Positions 10,636 through 20,772 are shown, numbered from the stretch's first letter. The stretch: DNA of 55,286 bases from Deltaproteobacteria bacterium (GCA_016209145.1 JACQWT010000394.1:1-55286); one strand, 5' to 3'. The notes: a model not told the origin generated them from the sequence alone. Program-made: numbers and translations.

Positions 10636-10984
10636 CACCTGTCCATCGCCACAACTCCATCCGGGCCGTGCTCGACTGCGGCAACCGGCGACCCGTCGCC
10701 GCCGGCCGGTACGGCTACGCCGCGTCCCGCCACTCGTAGCGATGATGCGGCCGGCTGCCGGCCCTCACGCGCGCCTGCCGAACGGACACGGCGGGCGAGC
10801 ATGACACCGGCGTCAGGGGGGCCGTGAACTGCCTTGCGGCTCGCGCGCCACCGGGACGGCCAAGCGCCCGGACGGCAACGAGGAGCCGGTGCCGGCACGC
10901 GCGTTGCTACGGCGTTGGCATCGGCCGCCGAGCGGCGCCGCCGCTACGCGGCGCTTCGCGGCCGCGATGGAGGAGGTGTCTGCC

Positions 10985-11593
10985 ATGCGTATCGGACTTC
11001 CTTGTCTCGTGCTGCCCGCGCTGCTCGCGACCGCCTGCGGCCCGCTGGTCTTTGTCATCGACGAGGACGAGGGCTCTGCCGGGAACGCGCACCACGGCTC
11101 CGCGGGCGGGCAGGCTTCGGGCCAGGGACAAGCGGCCACGAGCGGCATGCCCTGCGAGTACCGCCACGGCCAGGCCACGCTGAGCGAGTACGACGGCGAC
11201 AACTACGCCTCGAGCGCGTTCAGCTTCGAGTACGCCTCGCAGGATCCCGCCGTCACCTACAACGAGCTCGACGTGCTCTACGAGGGCAACCAGTTTCGCG
11301 TGAACACCGTGGTGGACGACGAGTCGTTCCTCGTGGATCTGGGCGACGTGCCCCTGGCCGAGGTCCCCGAGACGGTGGATCCGGCCGGGTTCCCGGTCGG
11401 CCAGTTCGGCGAGCACGACTCCATCGACGCGGTCTTGGACCACACGTACTTCGAGCGCGCCGTGGACGGCTCCGGCGTCCTCGTGGCGGCCTTCCGCGTC
11501 GTGGGCTTGGAGCCGGGCGTCGCCGTCACCATTGAGTGGGTCCGCTCCACGGATCCTGACAAGATGGTCGTACCGCTCGACTGCGGCCTGTGA
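10985..11593 (+). CDS. lipoprotein
   Basis: MRIGLPCLVLPALLATACGPL lipobox. Confidence 0.75.
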   Translation: MRIGLPCLVLPALLATACGPLVFVIDEDEGSAGNAHHGSAGGQASGQGQAATSGMPCEYRHGQATLSEYDGDNYASSAFSFEYASQDPAVTYNELDVLYEGNQFRVNTVVDDESFLVDLGDVPLAEVPETVDPAGFPVGQFGEHDSIDAVLDHTYFERAVDGSGVLVAAFRVVGLEPGVAVTIEWVRSTDPDKMVVPLDCGL

Positions 11594-11645
11594 GCCGGAG
11601 CGCTTCGCCGACACCATCTCGCCTGCGCTGCGCTACCATGGCGGC

Positions 11646-11720
11646 GTGAAGCTCACGGGCGTCGTGGCCGGGCGCTTCGAGATCGATAGACTCGCCGGCG
11701 AGGGCGGCATGGGCGCGGTT
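11646..11720 (+). pseudogene. N-terminal remnant of Ser/Thr protein kinase (PknB-like)
   Basis: VKLTGVVAGRFEIDRLAGEGGMGAV glycine-rich loop start, then homology ends at the stop codon of the converging gene. Confidence 0.6.
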
Positions 11721-13415
11721 TCAGAACGCGAGCTGCGCCTGGATCTTGAGCACGTTCTTGTCCGGCTCGGTCTCCAGCGCGACCTGGCCCGGGCGCAGCG
11801 CCACGCGCTCGCCGTAGAAGTAGTGCGACCACTGCACGAAGATGAGCGCGTCGGCGTACCAGTGCGTGCGTAGGCCCAGGCGTGGCGAGAGGATACGGAA
11901 GCTCGATGGCTCGTCCTCGGTGTCGGGCACGAGCCGGTCGTAGCGCAGGGACGTTCCGAGCCAGGGCAGCGCCCACCAGCCGAGCTCGAAGCCGTGCTTG
12001 AAGTACTTGCGCTCGTCGCGGTTGACCAGCGGATCGGGGTCGGACTGCTCGCTGCCGACGTAGGCGTACGCGCCGAAGAAGCCCAGGGTGATGTCGCCGC
12101 CGCCCAGCGGCTTCTGGCCCGGCAGGAGCGCGCCCAGCAGCGTCGCCACGCTGTAGTCGTACTGGAAGCCGATGTTCCACAGGCCGCCCGTGCCGTTCTT
12201 GCTCTTCTCGGTGCCGAGGTAGTTCTCCGTGATGCCGCGGCCGCCCAGGGCGTGCATCACCTCGATGCTCGGCGCGAGGAAGGTGGCGGCGTCGGCCGTG
12301 AGCACCGAGGTGGCGAGATAGAGCCGGCCGAGAAAACGGCCGTCGGCGCGCAGATCGGCGCCCACGACGCGCATGCTCGCGTCCGTCAGCTCCTTCAACT
12401 GGCGCTTGTCCTGCGACCACGTGTGCAGGTGGTACAGGCCGAGCTCGACGTACCGGCCGTAGGCCGCCGCGAGGCCAAAGGTGGTCAGCAGCGATAGGCC
12501 CTGGTTGCTCTCGATCGCCTCCAGGTGCACGCCGAAGCCCTCCAGCGCCGAGAAGGTGAAGTCTCCCGCGTCGACCTCGAGGCGCACCTGTTCGCCCATC
12601 TGGTGCGTGCGGCCGAAGATGTAGGTGTCGTACTTCTCGAGCCAACCGAACCTGTCCGAGAAGGCGCCGCCCTTGACCTGGATCCTCGTCTTGACGGGCA
12701 ACCCGGGCTCGTAGCGCAACGTGAGATAGCCCTGCGCGATGCCGAGTTGGCGGTCGATGATAGGCCGGGCCGGATCGGAGTAGAGCGAGCCCATGAGGGC
12801 CACGGTCCCCGTCAGGTACTGGTTGCCGGCCTGGAAGTAGAGCTCGGTGTAGTCGGGCTCGTTGACGGGCGTGTAGACGAAGCCGGAGCGCAGGTAGTCG
12901 TCGTCGACGAGCCAGGGCGTGCGCAGATCGAAGCCCGACTCGTCTTCCTTGGTTTCCTCGCGCGGCTTCCAGCTCATGCGCAGCGGCGCGCGGAAGTAGC
13001 CGTGCAGCCCGAGCCGCAGCGCGTCGGCGTTCCCGGCGTCGTAGGGGGGCGGCCTCTCCTCGGGGAAGATGGGCCGCTCGACCCAGGCGCCGACGGCCGG
13101 CGTGTGCGCCACCCAGACGGGCGGGGCGGCCGGCGCACCGGCGGCAGGCTTCCCGCCCGGGGCCGGTGCCGGTGCGGCGGGCTTGGCGGCGGCCGGCGCG
13201 GGCGGCGTAGCAGAAGCGACAGGCGCCGCCTGCTTGGCCGCTGGTTGGTCCGACGGCGCGGCCGGCTGTTCCGGCGGCGCGGCCGGAGCGGGCGCCCGGT
13301 CGTCAGCCGCCGGCGTCTCCTCGTCCGCCGCTGGCGACTGCGCCGCGGCCGGTGCGGCACCGAGCACGGCGGCGAGCACTGTGGCGAGCGGAAAGAGGCT
13401 CTGGCGAGGGGCCAT
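11721..13415 (-). CDS. outer-membrane beta-barrel/porin-like protein with Ala/Pro-rich N-terminal region
   Basis: signal peptide MAPRQSLFPLATVLAAVLGAAPAAAQ; alternating barrel strands ending IQAQLAF; downstream of sugar ABC genes. Confidence 0.65.
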   Translation of the reverse strand: MAPRQSLFPLATVLAAVLGAAPAAAQSPAADEETPAADDRAPAPAAPPEQPAAPSDQPAAKQAAPVASATPPAPAAAKPAAPAPAPGGKPAAGAPAAPPVWVAHTPAVGAWVERPIFPEERPPPYDAGNADALRLGLHGYFRAPLRMSWKPREETKEDESGFDLRTPWLVDDDYLRSGFVYTPVNEPDYTELYFQAGNQYLTGTVALMGSLYSDPARPIIDRQLGIAQGYLTLRYEPGLPVKTRIQVKGGAFSDRFGWLEKYDTYIFGRTHQMGEQVRLEVDAGDFTFSALEGFGVHLEAIESNQGLSLLTTFGLAAAYGRYVELGLYHLHTWSQDKRQLKELTDASMRVVGADLRADGRFLGRLYLATSVLTADAATFLAPSIEVMHALGGRGITENYLGTEKSKNGTGGLWNIGFQYDYSVATLLGALLPGQKPLGGGDITLGFFGAYAYVGSEQSDPDPLVNRDERKYFKHGFELGWWALPWLGTSLRYDRLVPDTEDEPSSFRILSPRLGLRTHWYADALIFVQWSHYFYGERVALRPGQVALETEPDKNVLKIQAQLAF

Positions 13416-13434
13416 GGCGTGGGATCCGCGCGGG

Positions 13435-14439
13435 CTACTTCGCGCAAGCCGGCAGCGCATTCGCCGCATGGAAGCCGCTGTCGATGAGCAGCACCTTGAC
13501 GTTGGCGGCCGTGACGAGATGCACCGCGACTGCCGCCACCGGCACCTTGCCCGGCCCGGCGGAGCCGCCCGGGACCGGCTTGCCCAGCGCCAGCGCGGCA
13601 GCCACCTCGGCCGCCTTCTCGGCCAGGGGCTTGATGTCCTTGAGCACCTCGACGGACTGCTTGCCCTCGCAGACGTAGTTCACGTTGGCAGCGTCGGCGT
13701 CGGCGCCGGCGATGAAGATCTTCTTGGCCGCGAGCCCCCCGGCCTGCACCGCCTGCACCGCGCCACGCGCCATCCCACTGTTGTTCGCCAGGATGGCCGC
13801 GATGTCGCCGCCGGTCTTGGCAATGGCGTCCTCCACGGTCTTGAGGGCCTGCTCGGGCGACCACGAGTCGTGGTCCTTCTGGACGACGATCTTGACGTCG
13901 CCCTTGTCCACGCTCGGGCCGAGCACGTCCATGTAGCCGCGGGCGATCTCCATGGCGACACTGTGCCCCGACTGCCCGTTGAGCAGCACGTAGTTGCCCT
14001 TGCCGCCGGTGGCGCCGAGCGCCGCCTTCGCCTGCAGCACACCGACCTCGTGGCTGTCGTGCGCGACGTAGTAGTCGAGCGCGTCACCGGCGATGCCCCG
14101 GTCGTAGGCCACGACCTTGGCCCCCTTCTCGTGCGCCTTGGAGACATAGGCTGCGGCCGCGGCGCTGTCCGTCGGCTGCACGACGAGCACCTTGGCGCCG
14201 CGCGAGAGCGCGTCCTCGACCTGCGCGAGCTGTTTGGCATTGTCGTTGTCGGCCGCGAGCGTGAAGGCGGCGAGGCCCAGGCGTCCCGCTTGCGCCTCGA
14301 AGTAGCGTTGGTCCTTCTGGTAGCGCTCCTCCTGCAGGGTCGAGAGCAGGAAGGCGACCTTCGGCCCCGCGGGCGCCACCCCACGGTGCTCGCAGCCGGC
14401 AAGAGAGAGCAGTCCCAACGCCAGGGCCAGCAGGCGCAC
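13435..14439 (-). CDS. sugar (xylose-type) ABC transporter substrate-binding lipoprotein
   Basis: LALGLLSLAGCEHRG lipobox; KVAFLLSTLQEERYQKD..LAADNDNAKQLAQVEDALSRGAKVLVVQPTD periplasmic-binding fold. Confidence 0.85.
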   Translation of the reverse strand: MRLLALALGLLSLAGCEHRGVAPAGPKVAFLLSTLQEERYQKDQRYFEAQAGRLGLAAFTLAADNDNAKQLAQVEDALSRGAKVLVVQPTDSAAAAAYVSKAHEKGAKVVAYDRGIAGDALDYYVAHDSHEVGVLQAKAALGATGGKGNYVLLNGQSGHSVAMEIARGYMDVLGPSVDKGDVKIVVQKDHDSWSPEQALKTVEDAIAKTGGDIAAILANNSGMARGAVQAVQAGGLAAKKIFIAGADADAANVNYVCEGKQSVEVLKDIKPLAEKAAEVAAALALGKPVPGGSAGPGKVPVAAVAVHLVTAANVKVLLIDSGFHAANALPACAK

Positions 14440-14499
14440 GCGTTTACGCCTCCTCCCCCCCGGCTCGTCAGGCGGCGCGGCGGGACTGGCAAGCGGAGC

Positions 14500-14630
14500 A
14501 GCGCTCCCCAGGGCCGGCCCGGAGCGTACTCCTGTACGCGAGGAGCCGGCCCGCGGACGAAAGCCGCGATCGCGGCCGACTCGGCGAGCCGTCGTTGCCG
14601 GCGCGCAAATGCCGTGAACGGATACCAGCA
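14500..14630 (-). repeat. dispersed hairpin repeat, copy A (subfamily 2)
   Basis: reverse complement GGTATCCGTTCACGG..GGCAACGACGGCTCGCCGAGTCGGCCGCGATCGCGGC..GCGTACAGGAGTACGC shared with 31244-31343. Confidence 0.7.
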
Positions 14631-14657
14631 GGCGCGGGGCAATCGCCGCAGTGGTCG

Positions 14658-15809
14658 TCATGGCTGCCTCGCAGACGTGGTCAGGGAATCCAGCAGCGAA
14701 GCCCCGAGCAGGATCACTCCCGTGAGTATGAGCTGCCAGTTCGAGTTGATGCTCATGAGGTTCATGCCGTTCGAGAGCGTGCCGAAGACGAGCGCGCCGA
14801 TCACCGTGCCGAGCATGGTGGCGCGGCCGCCGGCAAGGCTGGTGCCGCCGATCACCACCGCGGCGATCACGTGCAGCTCGCGCATGAGGCCGGCGTTGCC
14901 CGGGGTGACGCCGTTGGTGCGGGCGGCGGCCACCAGGCCCGCCACCGCCGTGAGCACGCCCGTGAGCAGGTAGATGTGCACGGTCACGCGCTCGACCGGC
15001 ACTCCCGAGAGGCGCGCGGCCTCGGCGTTGCCCCCGATGGCGAAGCCGTAGCGACCCAGCCGGCTGCGGCCGAGCAGGAGCGCGCCCAGGGCCGTCGCCA
15101 GGGCCGCGATGAGCACGGGCGCCGGCATGCCGTCCTGGTAGATCACCGCGAAGAACGCCGCGGCCGCTACCATCGCGCCCGCGCGCAGCGCGAGCGTCGC
15201 GACCCCCTCGGGCGGCAGCCCCAGCTTGCGACGGCGTGCCTCCCGCGCGAGGAGCATGGCCAGGCCGACGCCCAGGCCCGCGAGGCACGCGGCCAGCGAG
15301 GCGCCCCGCGGCAGCCGGCCGGCGAGCACCGCGAAGTCCGCGCCCATGGGTGAGAGACCGCGCGCGTCCGAGATGACGAGCCCGATGCCGCGGTAGGCGA
15401 GGAAGCCGCTCAGCGTGGCGATGAACGCCGGGATGCGGAAGCGCGCCGTGAGCACGCCGTGCCAGACGCCGACCGCCGCCGCCACGGCCACGGCCGCGAG
15501 GCTGGCGACCCACACCGACTGCCGGTAGTCGATCGAGAGCTTGGCCGCGACGACTCCGCAAAGGGCCATGCCGGCGCCAACGGAGAGATCGATCCCCCGA
15601 ATCAAGATGACCAGGGTCATCCCCACGCCGATGATCACGATCTCGGAGATCTGCGCCGTCAGGTTCGAGAAGTTGCCGGCGGTGAGAAAGGCCGTCCGCG
15701 TCTCGGGGTGGATCGCCAGCGCCGCCCACAGGGCCAAGAGAACGATCACCATGCGCAGCGAGCGCGACCGGATCACGGCGCCGAGCGCGGAGGCCTCAGG
15801 GCTGGTCAT
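14658..15809 (-). CDS. sugar ABC transporter permease (RbsC/XylH type)
   Basis: NFSNLTAQISEIVIIGVGMTLVILIRGIDLSVGAGMALCG; GGTSLAGGRATMLGTVIGALVFG. Confidence 0.9.
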   Translation of the reverse strand: MTSPEASALGAVIRSRSLRMVIVLLALWAALAIHPETRTAFLTAGNFSNLTAQISEIVIIGVGMTLVILIRGIDLSVGAGMALCGVVAAKLSIDYRQSVWVASLAAVAVAAAVGVWHGVLTARFRIPAFIATLSGFLAYRGIGLVISDARGLSPMGADFAVLAGRLPRGASLAACLAGLGVGLAMLLAREARRRKLGLPPEGVATLALRAGAMVAAAAFFAVIYQDGMPAPVLIAALATALGALLLGRSRLGRYGFAIGGNAEAARLSGVPVERVTVHIYLLTGVLTAVAGLVAAARTNGVTPGNAGLMRELHVIAAVVIGGTSLAGGRATMLGTVIGALVFGTLSNGMNLMSINSNWQLILTGVILLGASLLDSLTTSARQP

Positions 15810-15949
15810 GCGGGGCGTCCTTCGGGATGGCGATACCCGCGTGGCGCACGCCGGTCAACGCCGGCGCGGCAAGCGGCCCGCGGCGGCCATGATGGCATCT
15901 ACCTTGGCGCCATGCCGCGCAGGGGGCGCGCCGACGGCAACTCCAAGGG

Positions 15950-16066
15950 CGATGCGGCCGCATCCAGGGTCCAGTTGCCGAAATGCGGCAACTCGCAGGC
16001 CGATGCGCACCGTATCGGGGGTCGAGTTGCCGCGATCGGGCCATTCGAGGGCCGATGCGGTCCACA
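15950..16066. repeat. REP-like alternating palindrome array, left of RAYT
   Basis: GATGCGGCCGCATC, AGTTGCCG-AAATG-CGGCAACT, CCGATGCGCACCGTATCGG; CGATGCG starts at 15950, 16001, 16053. Confidence 0.8.
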
Positions 16067-16914
16067 TCACGCGCGGCGAGCGGTGCGCGGAGCCGCCCAG
16101 CGGCGAAGCCTTTCGTCGCCTAGGCATAGCTCGGCCGCGTCGAGGCCGGCCCCATCGGCGCGGCCGAGATTCCACCGAATTGCCCGTCGGGACGCGCCGC
16201 ACAGCTCGGCCAGCCGCGGAGCATCTCGCCAGCCGTGTCGTCCGGCGAGCTGGAGGAAGAGAGCGCGCGTCGCCGATCTGCGGCCAACATCGGCGGGGGT
16301 GGCGCGGCTGGCCGCGGCAGCGGCGGCGACGAGCGCCTCTAGCGGCCGAGCCGCGATCTGGGAAGGCGCGGCGGGCCTCGGGAAGGGCGTACCCGTGACG
16401 CAGACCGAACCAGCGGCCGAGACGTAGGCGTGATGCGCCTGCGCGAAGCCGCGCGCGGTCAGGCCGAGGGCCGCGGCCACCCGGGCGGCGTCGACCCATG
16501 GCTCCGCGATGGCGCCGATCACGTCCCGATGGGTGGACCAGGGCCAGCCGAGCGGGTCGTCGACCAGGCGTGCGCGGCAGGGGTTGAGCGCGAGGTAGCG
16601 GACCAGGCGGCGCAGGTGCTTCGCGTCCGGGACGAGCTCCGGCGGTGCCGCCGGCTCCCAGGCGTCGGGAGCCGCCGGGTTGTTGCTCCGGCGCAGGCCG
16701 CTGATGATCGAGCCCAAGCGCAGCAATGCGGCGCCGGGATTCTCGGGAGCCGTGACGAGGTGGATGTGGTTGGGCATGATGACTGCCGCCAGCGCCGCCG
16801 AGAAGCCCCGGCACAGCCGGCCCCAAAGCCAGGATGCGACCTCGTGCTCGGTCAGGAGCACCGGCAGCCGGTAGACGCGGGCAGTGAGATGGATGGCGAC
16901 GAAGCTGTTCATCG
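16067..16914 (-). mobile_element. REP-associated tyrosine transposase (RAYT, Y1/IS200-like)
   Basis: VIMPNHIHLVTAPENPGA HxH motif and LVRYLALNPCRARLVDDPLGWPWSTHRDV; flanked by palindromes. Confidence 0.82.
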
Positions 16915-17111
16915 AGCGTCCTCCGAGCCGGGAGAAGTGCACCGGCCCACTCGTACGGATCTATCGACGCGAGGCCGATCGCAGTTGCGCGCTTTCGCAC
17001 CGGGCCGCTGCGGCGCAAGACCGGGCTTGGAGGCGGCGCGTGCGGGCGTGACCGCCAACGGCACCGGCGTCCGAGGGGCCCGGGACGGCGAGACCTAGCG
17101 GGGTCCGCGCT

Positions 17112-17247
17112 GCCGCGCGGCAATTCAGGGGCCGATGCGGTCGCATCGGGGGTCGAGTTGCCGCAATGCGGCAAGTCGAGGGCAGATGCGCACCGCATCG
17201 GGGGCCCAATTGCCGCAATCCGGCAATTCGAGGGCCGATGCGGCCTC
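17112..17247. repeat. REP-like alternating palindrome array, right of RAYT
   Basis: CCGATGCG-GT-CGCATCGG (17132-17149), TTGCCGCAATGCGGCAA (17158-17174); unit starts 17132, 17183, 17235. Confidence 0.85.
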
Positions 17248-17295
17248 TAGCCATCGAGCAGCACGGGTGCTAGCTTCGCTTGCCGGGTTGCCCGA

Positions 17296-17823
17296 ATGCC
17301 CCAAGCCGCTCTGCCCCTCGCGACGCGCTGGATCGCTGCGGCGAGCGCAGTCGTGGGAAGCTGCGTTGCCAGCCTGCCGGCCTCGGAGCAGCACCCGCTG
17401 CTCGGCCAGGTGCCCCCCTTGGAGGAGCGGCCAAGCATCGACGGGGGGTTCATCACGCTGCCCGCCCGCGGCCACGTGACCGTCATGGACTTCTGGGCAA
17501 CGTACTGCAAGCCGTGCCTGGCGCTGATGCCCCAGTACGAGGCCATCTGGCGCGAGCGCCGAGACGACGGTCTCGTGGTCATCGGCGTGGCCGCCGACGA
17601 CAACCCCGGCCTTGTCGCTACGCGGCTGAAGATGCTCGGCATCAGCTACCCGAATGTCCTCGACGACGGGGAGCCATCGCTGCGCGGGACCTACGGCGTG
17701 CTCGACCTGCCGCGCGCGCTGGTGTTCGACCGCACGGGCCGGCTCCGGCTCGTCCTGACCGGCGGCCGCGCCGAGGAGGCGGGCAAGGTGCGCGAGGGCG
17801 TGGCCGCTCTGCTTGAGGAGTGA
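17296..17823 (+). CDS. TlpA-like thioredoxin-fold protein
   Basis: VTVMDFWATYCKPCLALMPQYEAIWRE. Confidence 0.85.
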   Translation: MPQAALPLATRWIAAASAVVGSCVASLPASEQHPLLGQVPPLEERPSIDGGFITLPARGHVTVMDFWATYCKPCLALMPQYEAIWRERRDDGLVVIGVAADDNPGLVATRLKMLGISYPNVLDDGEPSLRGTYGVLDLPRALVFDRTGRLRLVLTGGRAEEAGKVREGVAALLEE

Positions 17824-17827
17824 AGGG

Positions 17828-19048
17828 ATGGGTGCCTGCCGGTCACATGCTGGACGGGCCGCGGTCCTGGTTGCGCTCGCGGTCGTGGGCTCGGGTTGCA
17901 CGGGCACGGTGACGCAACCGCCGTCGATCGTCGCGATCGAGGGAGTTGAGACGTGCAAGGTTGCGAAGGACCCGTTCAACCCCTACGTGGTTGAGTGGCG
18001 CGGCGGTGATCTCACCGCGTTCGAGGCCCTGAGCAACAAGGGCCTGGTCATCGTGAGCTACGCCGCGTGCAGCCTGAAGCTGCTTGCCGGCTGCCGGGCC
18101 GAGGGCAGCTATGAGCTCAACCGCACGACGCCCAACCGGGACAGGATCACGATCGACTCCGAGCAGAAGCTCAAAGCCGAGCTGCCGCTCGGAGCCGTCA
18201 GCCTGAAGGGCTACGTGAGCGCAGGCAAGGAGCTGCGGCTCGACTACGTGGCAGTCGGCGTGCGCGAGGCCACCGTGCGGCCCGCGCTTCTGGAGGGCGA
18301 GTGCGACGGCGCCACGCACTACGTGCGCTCGGTCACGGTCGGCGCCTGGGCGCTCGACGCGCGCACGAAGGAGACGGCGGGCGGCGGCGTGTCGAACAGC
18401 TCCATGGGCGGCGCCGGGCTCGACCACGGGGGCTCGCAGGCGATCGTCAAGCGATCCGGCGACGTGGACGGCTGCATGGTGAACCCGCAGGCCGAGAGCT
18501 GTCGTGGCGTGATCCGCCTTGGGCTGGCGGGGCTGCCGGGCGCGCGCTCCGGCTTGGCGGCCGCGGGCTTCGGCGCGGGTCTCGGCGCGGCCGTCGAGGC
18601 GCCGCCGATCGCCGAGCTTGCGGCCCCCGAGCTGCCCGGGTTCAAGGCCGCCGATGTCGAGTTGCTGAGGAAGTTGCAGCTCGCCAAGCGCGCCGACAAG
18701 AACCCGGCGCTCAGCGCTCGCGAGAAGGCCCTGGCGTGGAACAACGTGGCCAACTACTCCAAGGGCGAGCTGTGGGCGGCCGCCGTTGCGCGGCTGGGCG
18801 AGTGGCAGCGCGTCGGCGAGGCCGAGCGCACGCGCGAGGCGCAGATCGAGAAGCTCGGCAGACAATACACGGCAGACCGGAAGAAGATCGAGGATATCCT
18901 CGCGCTCGACGACGAAGTCGTGACTCGAGTTCAGAAGGAGGCGTACCGTAGGGAGTTCGATCAGGCCTACACGCCCCACGTGAAGGCGATTGCCACCTAC
19001 TTTGCCAAGAAGCGGGGCCTGCTGCCCCGCCCCGCTGCTCCCCCTTGA
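17828..19048 (+). CDS. lipoprotein of unknown function
   Basis: VLVALAVVGSGCTGTVTQ lipobox, consistent coding. Confidence 0.7.
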   Translation: MGACRSHAGRAAVLVALAVVGSGCTGTVTQPPSIVAIEGVETCKVAKDPFNPYVVEWRGGDLTAFEALSNKGLVIVSYAACSLKLLAGCRAEGSYELNRTTPNRDRITIDSEQKLKAELPLGAVSLKGYVSAGKELRLDYVAVGVREATVRPALLEGECDGATHYVRSVTVGAWALDARTKETAGGGVSNSSMGGAGLDHGGSQAIVKRSGDVDGCMVNPQAESCRGVIRLGLAGLPGARSGLAAAGFGAGLGAAVEAPPIAELAAPELPGFKAADVELLRKLQLAKRADKNPALSAREKALAWNNVANYSKGELWAAAVARLGEWQRVGEAERTREAQIEKLGRQYTADRKKIEDILALDDEVVTRVQKEAYRREFDQAYTPHVKAIATYFAKKRGLLPRPAAPP

Positions 19049-19704
19049 CCGGCACGGCAGGCGGCCGGCCCGTCCGCCGAGTAACCCGTATCTCGACGAG
19101 ACTAGCGCTTCTGCTGGCGGCCACGGGCTGTCAGGCCGCCGCGCCCGCTTCTCCCAAGGCGCCAGTTAAGGCGCCAGGCCCGGCTCCCCCGGTTGCGACG
19201 GTTCCCGCGCCCGGCCCCAGGTCGGAAGGCCCGCCCGGCTCGAAATGCGAGGAGCTCATCAACGGCCCCCTTGCCCGGTACGCTCGGAGCGAGCCCGTGC
19301 CGACCGAGCGCAGGAAGCCAGCCGAGCGCCGCCAGGTGGAGTTCATCTGCGTCGCCACGGGGGAGCTCAACATCGCTCCCGGAGGCGACCGTCTCCTCAT
19401 GGAGACCTGGTGCGTGGAGGAGAAACCCACGGATCGCGGCATCGCCATGTTTCAGGCGGACGACACCGCGGCGCCCCGCGTTCAGGGCAAGCACGTGTTC
19501 CGGGTCGCGTTCAAGGACGCGGTCGTCTCGGTGCAGGACGTGGGCGGTCAGCCTGAGGTCCGCCTGCACTACCGCGACCGCCAAGGGACATTCCACCACA
19601 TGGATCTCCCGCTCCGCAAGGGCGAGAAGTACTCCTTCGCCGAGCTGTCCACCGATGTCGTCGAGCCTATCGGCGAGCGCCGGACGATCGAGATGGACCG
19701 GTGA
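19045..19704 (+). CDS. lipoprotein of unknown function
   Basis: LALLLAATGCQAAAP lipobox; 4-bp overlap with upstream gene. Confidence 0.65.
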   Translation: MTGTAGGRPVRRVTRISTRLALLLAATGCQAAAPASPKAPVKAPGPAPPVATVPAPGPRSEGPPGSKCEELINGPLARYARSEPVPTERRKPAERRQVEFICVATGELNIAPGGDRLLMETWCVEEKPTDRGIAMFQADDTAAPRVQGKHVFRVAFKDAVVSVQDVGGQPEVRLHYRDRQGTFHHMDLPLRKGEKYSFAELSTDVVEPIGERRTIEMDR

Positions 19705-19759
19705 AGATGGGTTGGTTTGCCGGCGGGCGACGATCGAGAATCGAGCCAGAGCAAGGGAA

Positions 19760-20710
19760 CTAGCGGGCGCAGCGAAAGCCGAGGGCATGGCTGCGGTACG
19801 TAGGCTCATGCCCCCAACGGATAGCCGCGCGGACGTCGGAGGCGAGCTGGCCCCGACCCCCGCCGCGGCTGACACGGTTGGCGGTCACGCCACTCTTGCC
19901 GTAGTCCTCGGAGTACCAGGAGGCCGTCCACTCCCACACGTTCCCCGCCATGTCGAAGAGGCCGAAGGGGCTGCGGCCTGCGGCGTAGCGGCCCACTGGG
20001 CAGGTCGAGTAGGGATTGTCTCTCCCGAGGTCGTTCCCGACACCTTCCCAGCAGAGCTGCCCGGCGGGCTCCTCCTTGCCCCAAGGGTACTTCCTGCCAT
20101 CGGTTCCCCTCGCCGCGTACTCCCACTCCTCCTCCGTCGGCAACCGCTTCTCGGCCCAGGCGCAGTACGCAATTGCCTGGTTCCAGTCCACGCAGTTTAC
20201 CGGGCGGTCCGCTCCCCAGGACTCGCCCCAGTTGCAGTCCGCCCCGGCGTCCGGCTTCGTGCAACTGCCCGCGTTCACGCACGCGCCGTAGGCATCGACA
20301 GTCACCTCAGTAAGGTCCATGCAGAACCTCTGCACCGGGACCTCGTGGACCCGCCTCTCGTCCGGTTCGCCGTCCTCCGACCCCATCATGAACGAGCCCG
20401 CGGGGATCCGGGCCATGCCCGAGGGGCAGTCGGCAGACGGCTGCGGCGGCTCGGACGTGTCAGGCGTCTCCGGCGCCTCGGGCGAGGCAGGCACCTCCGG
20501 TGCCTCTGGCCCGCCGGCGAGCGGGAGGCCAAGCTGCCGGCGCAGCTCCTGCGCGGCCTCCACCTCCTGCTCCGTGGGCCGCGCTGCCGCTGCCTGCTCG
20601 ACCTGCTCCTCGATGGCGTCCTCGATGAGGGCATACACTGCGGGCTGGGTGCTCGCGCCGCCGCAGGCCGGCAGGCCGAACAGCGCCAGCACCAGCAGAG
20701 GCCGCTCCAT
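19760..20710 (-). CDS. SUMF1/formylglycine-generating-enzyme-family lipoprotein
   Basis: MARIPAGSFMMGSEDGEPDERRVHEVPV..LPTEEEWEYAARGTDGRKYPWG..GNVWEWTASW..LGFRCAR. Confidence 0.9.
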   Translation of the reverse strand: MERPLLVLALFGLPACGGASTQPAVYALIEDAIEEQVEQAAAARPTEQEVEAAQELRRQLGLPLAGGPEAPEVPASPEAPETPDTSEPPQPSADCPSGMARIPAGSFMMGSEDGEPDERRVHEVPVQRFCMDLTEVTVDAYGACVNAGSCTKPDAGADCNWGESWGADRPVNCVDWNQAIAYCAWAEKRLPTEEEWEYAARGTDGRKYPWGKEEPAGQLCWEGVGNDLGRDNPYSTCPVGRYAAGRSPFGLFDMAGNVWEWTASWYSEDYGKSGVTANRVSRGGGRGQLASDVRAAIRWGHEPTYRSHALGFRCAR

Positions 20711-20772
20711 GAAACAGAGGATGCGGCTCGGCAGCGGCCCGCGTCAAGCGCTCGCTGGTTCGCTCCGGACCC

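Noticed and set aside
16067-16914. Ordinary IS200/IS605 insertion sequence
   Set aside because: RAYT-type signature and dispersed palindrome arrays on both sides fit a REP-associated transposase better than an IS with subterminal hairpins; no TnpB/accessory gene.
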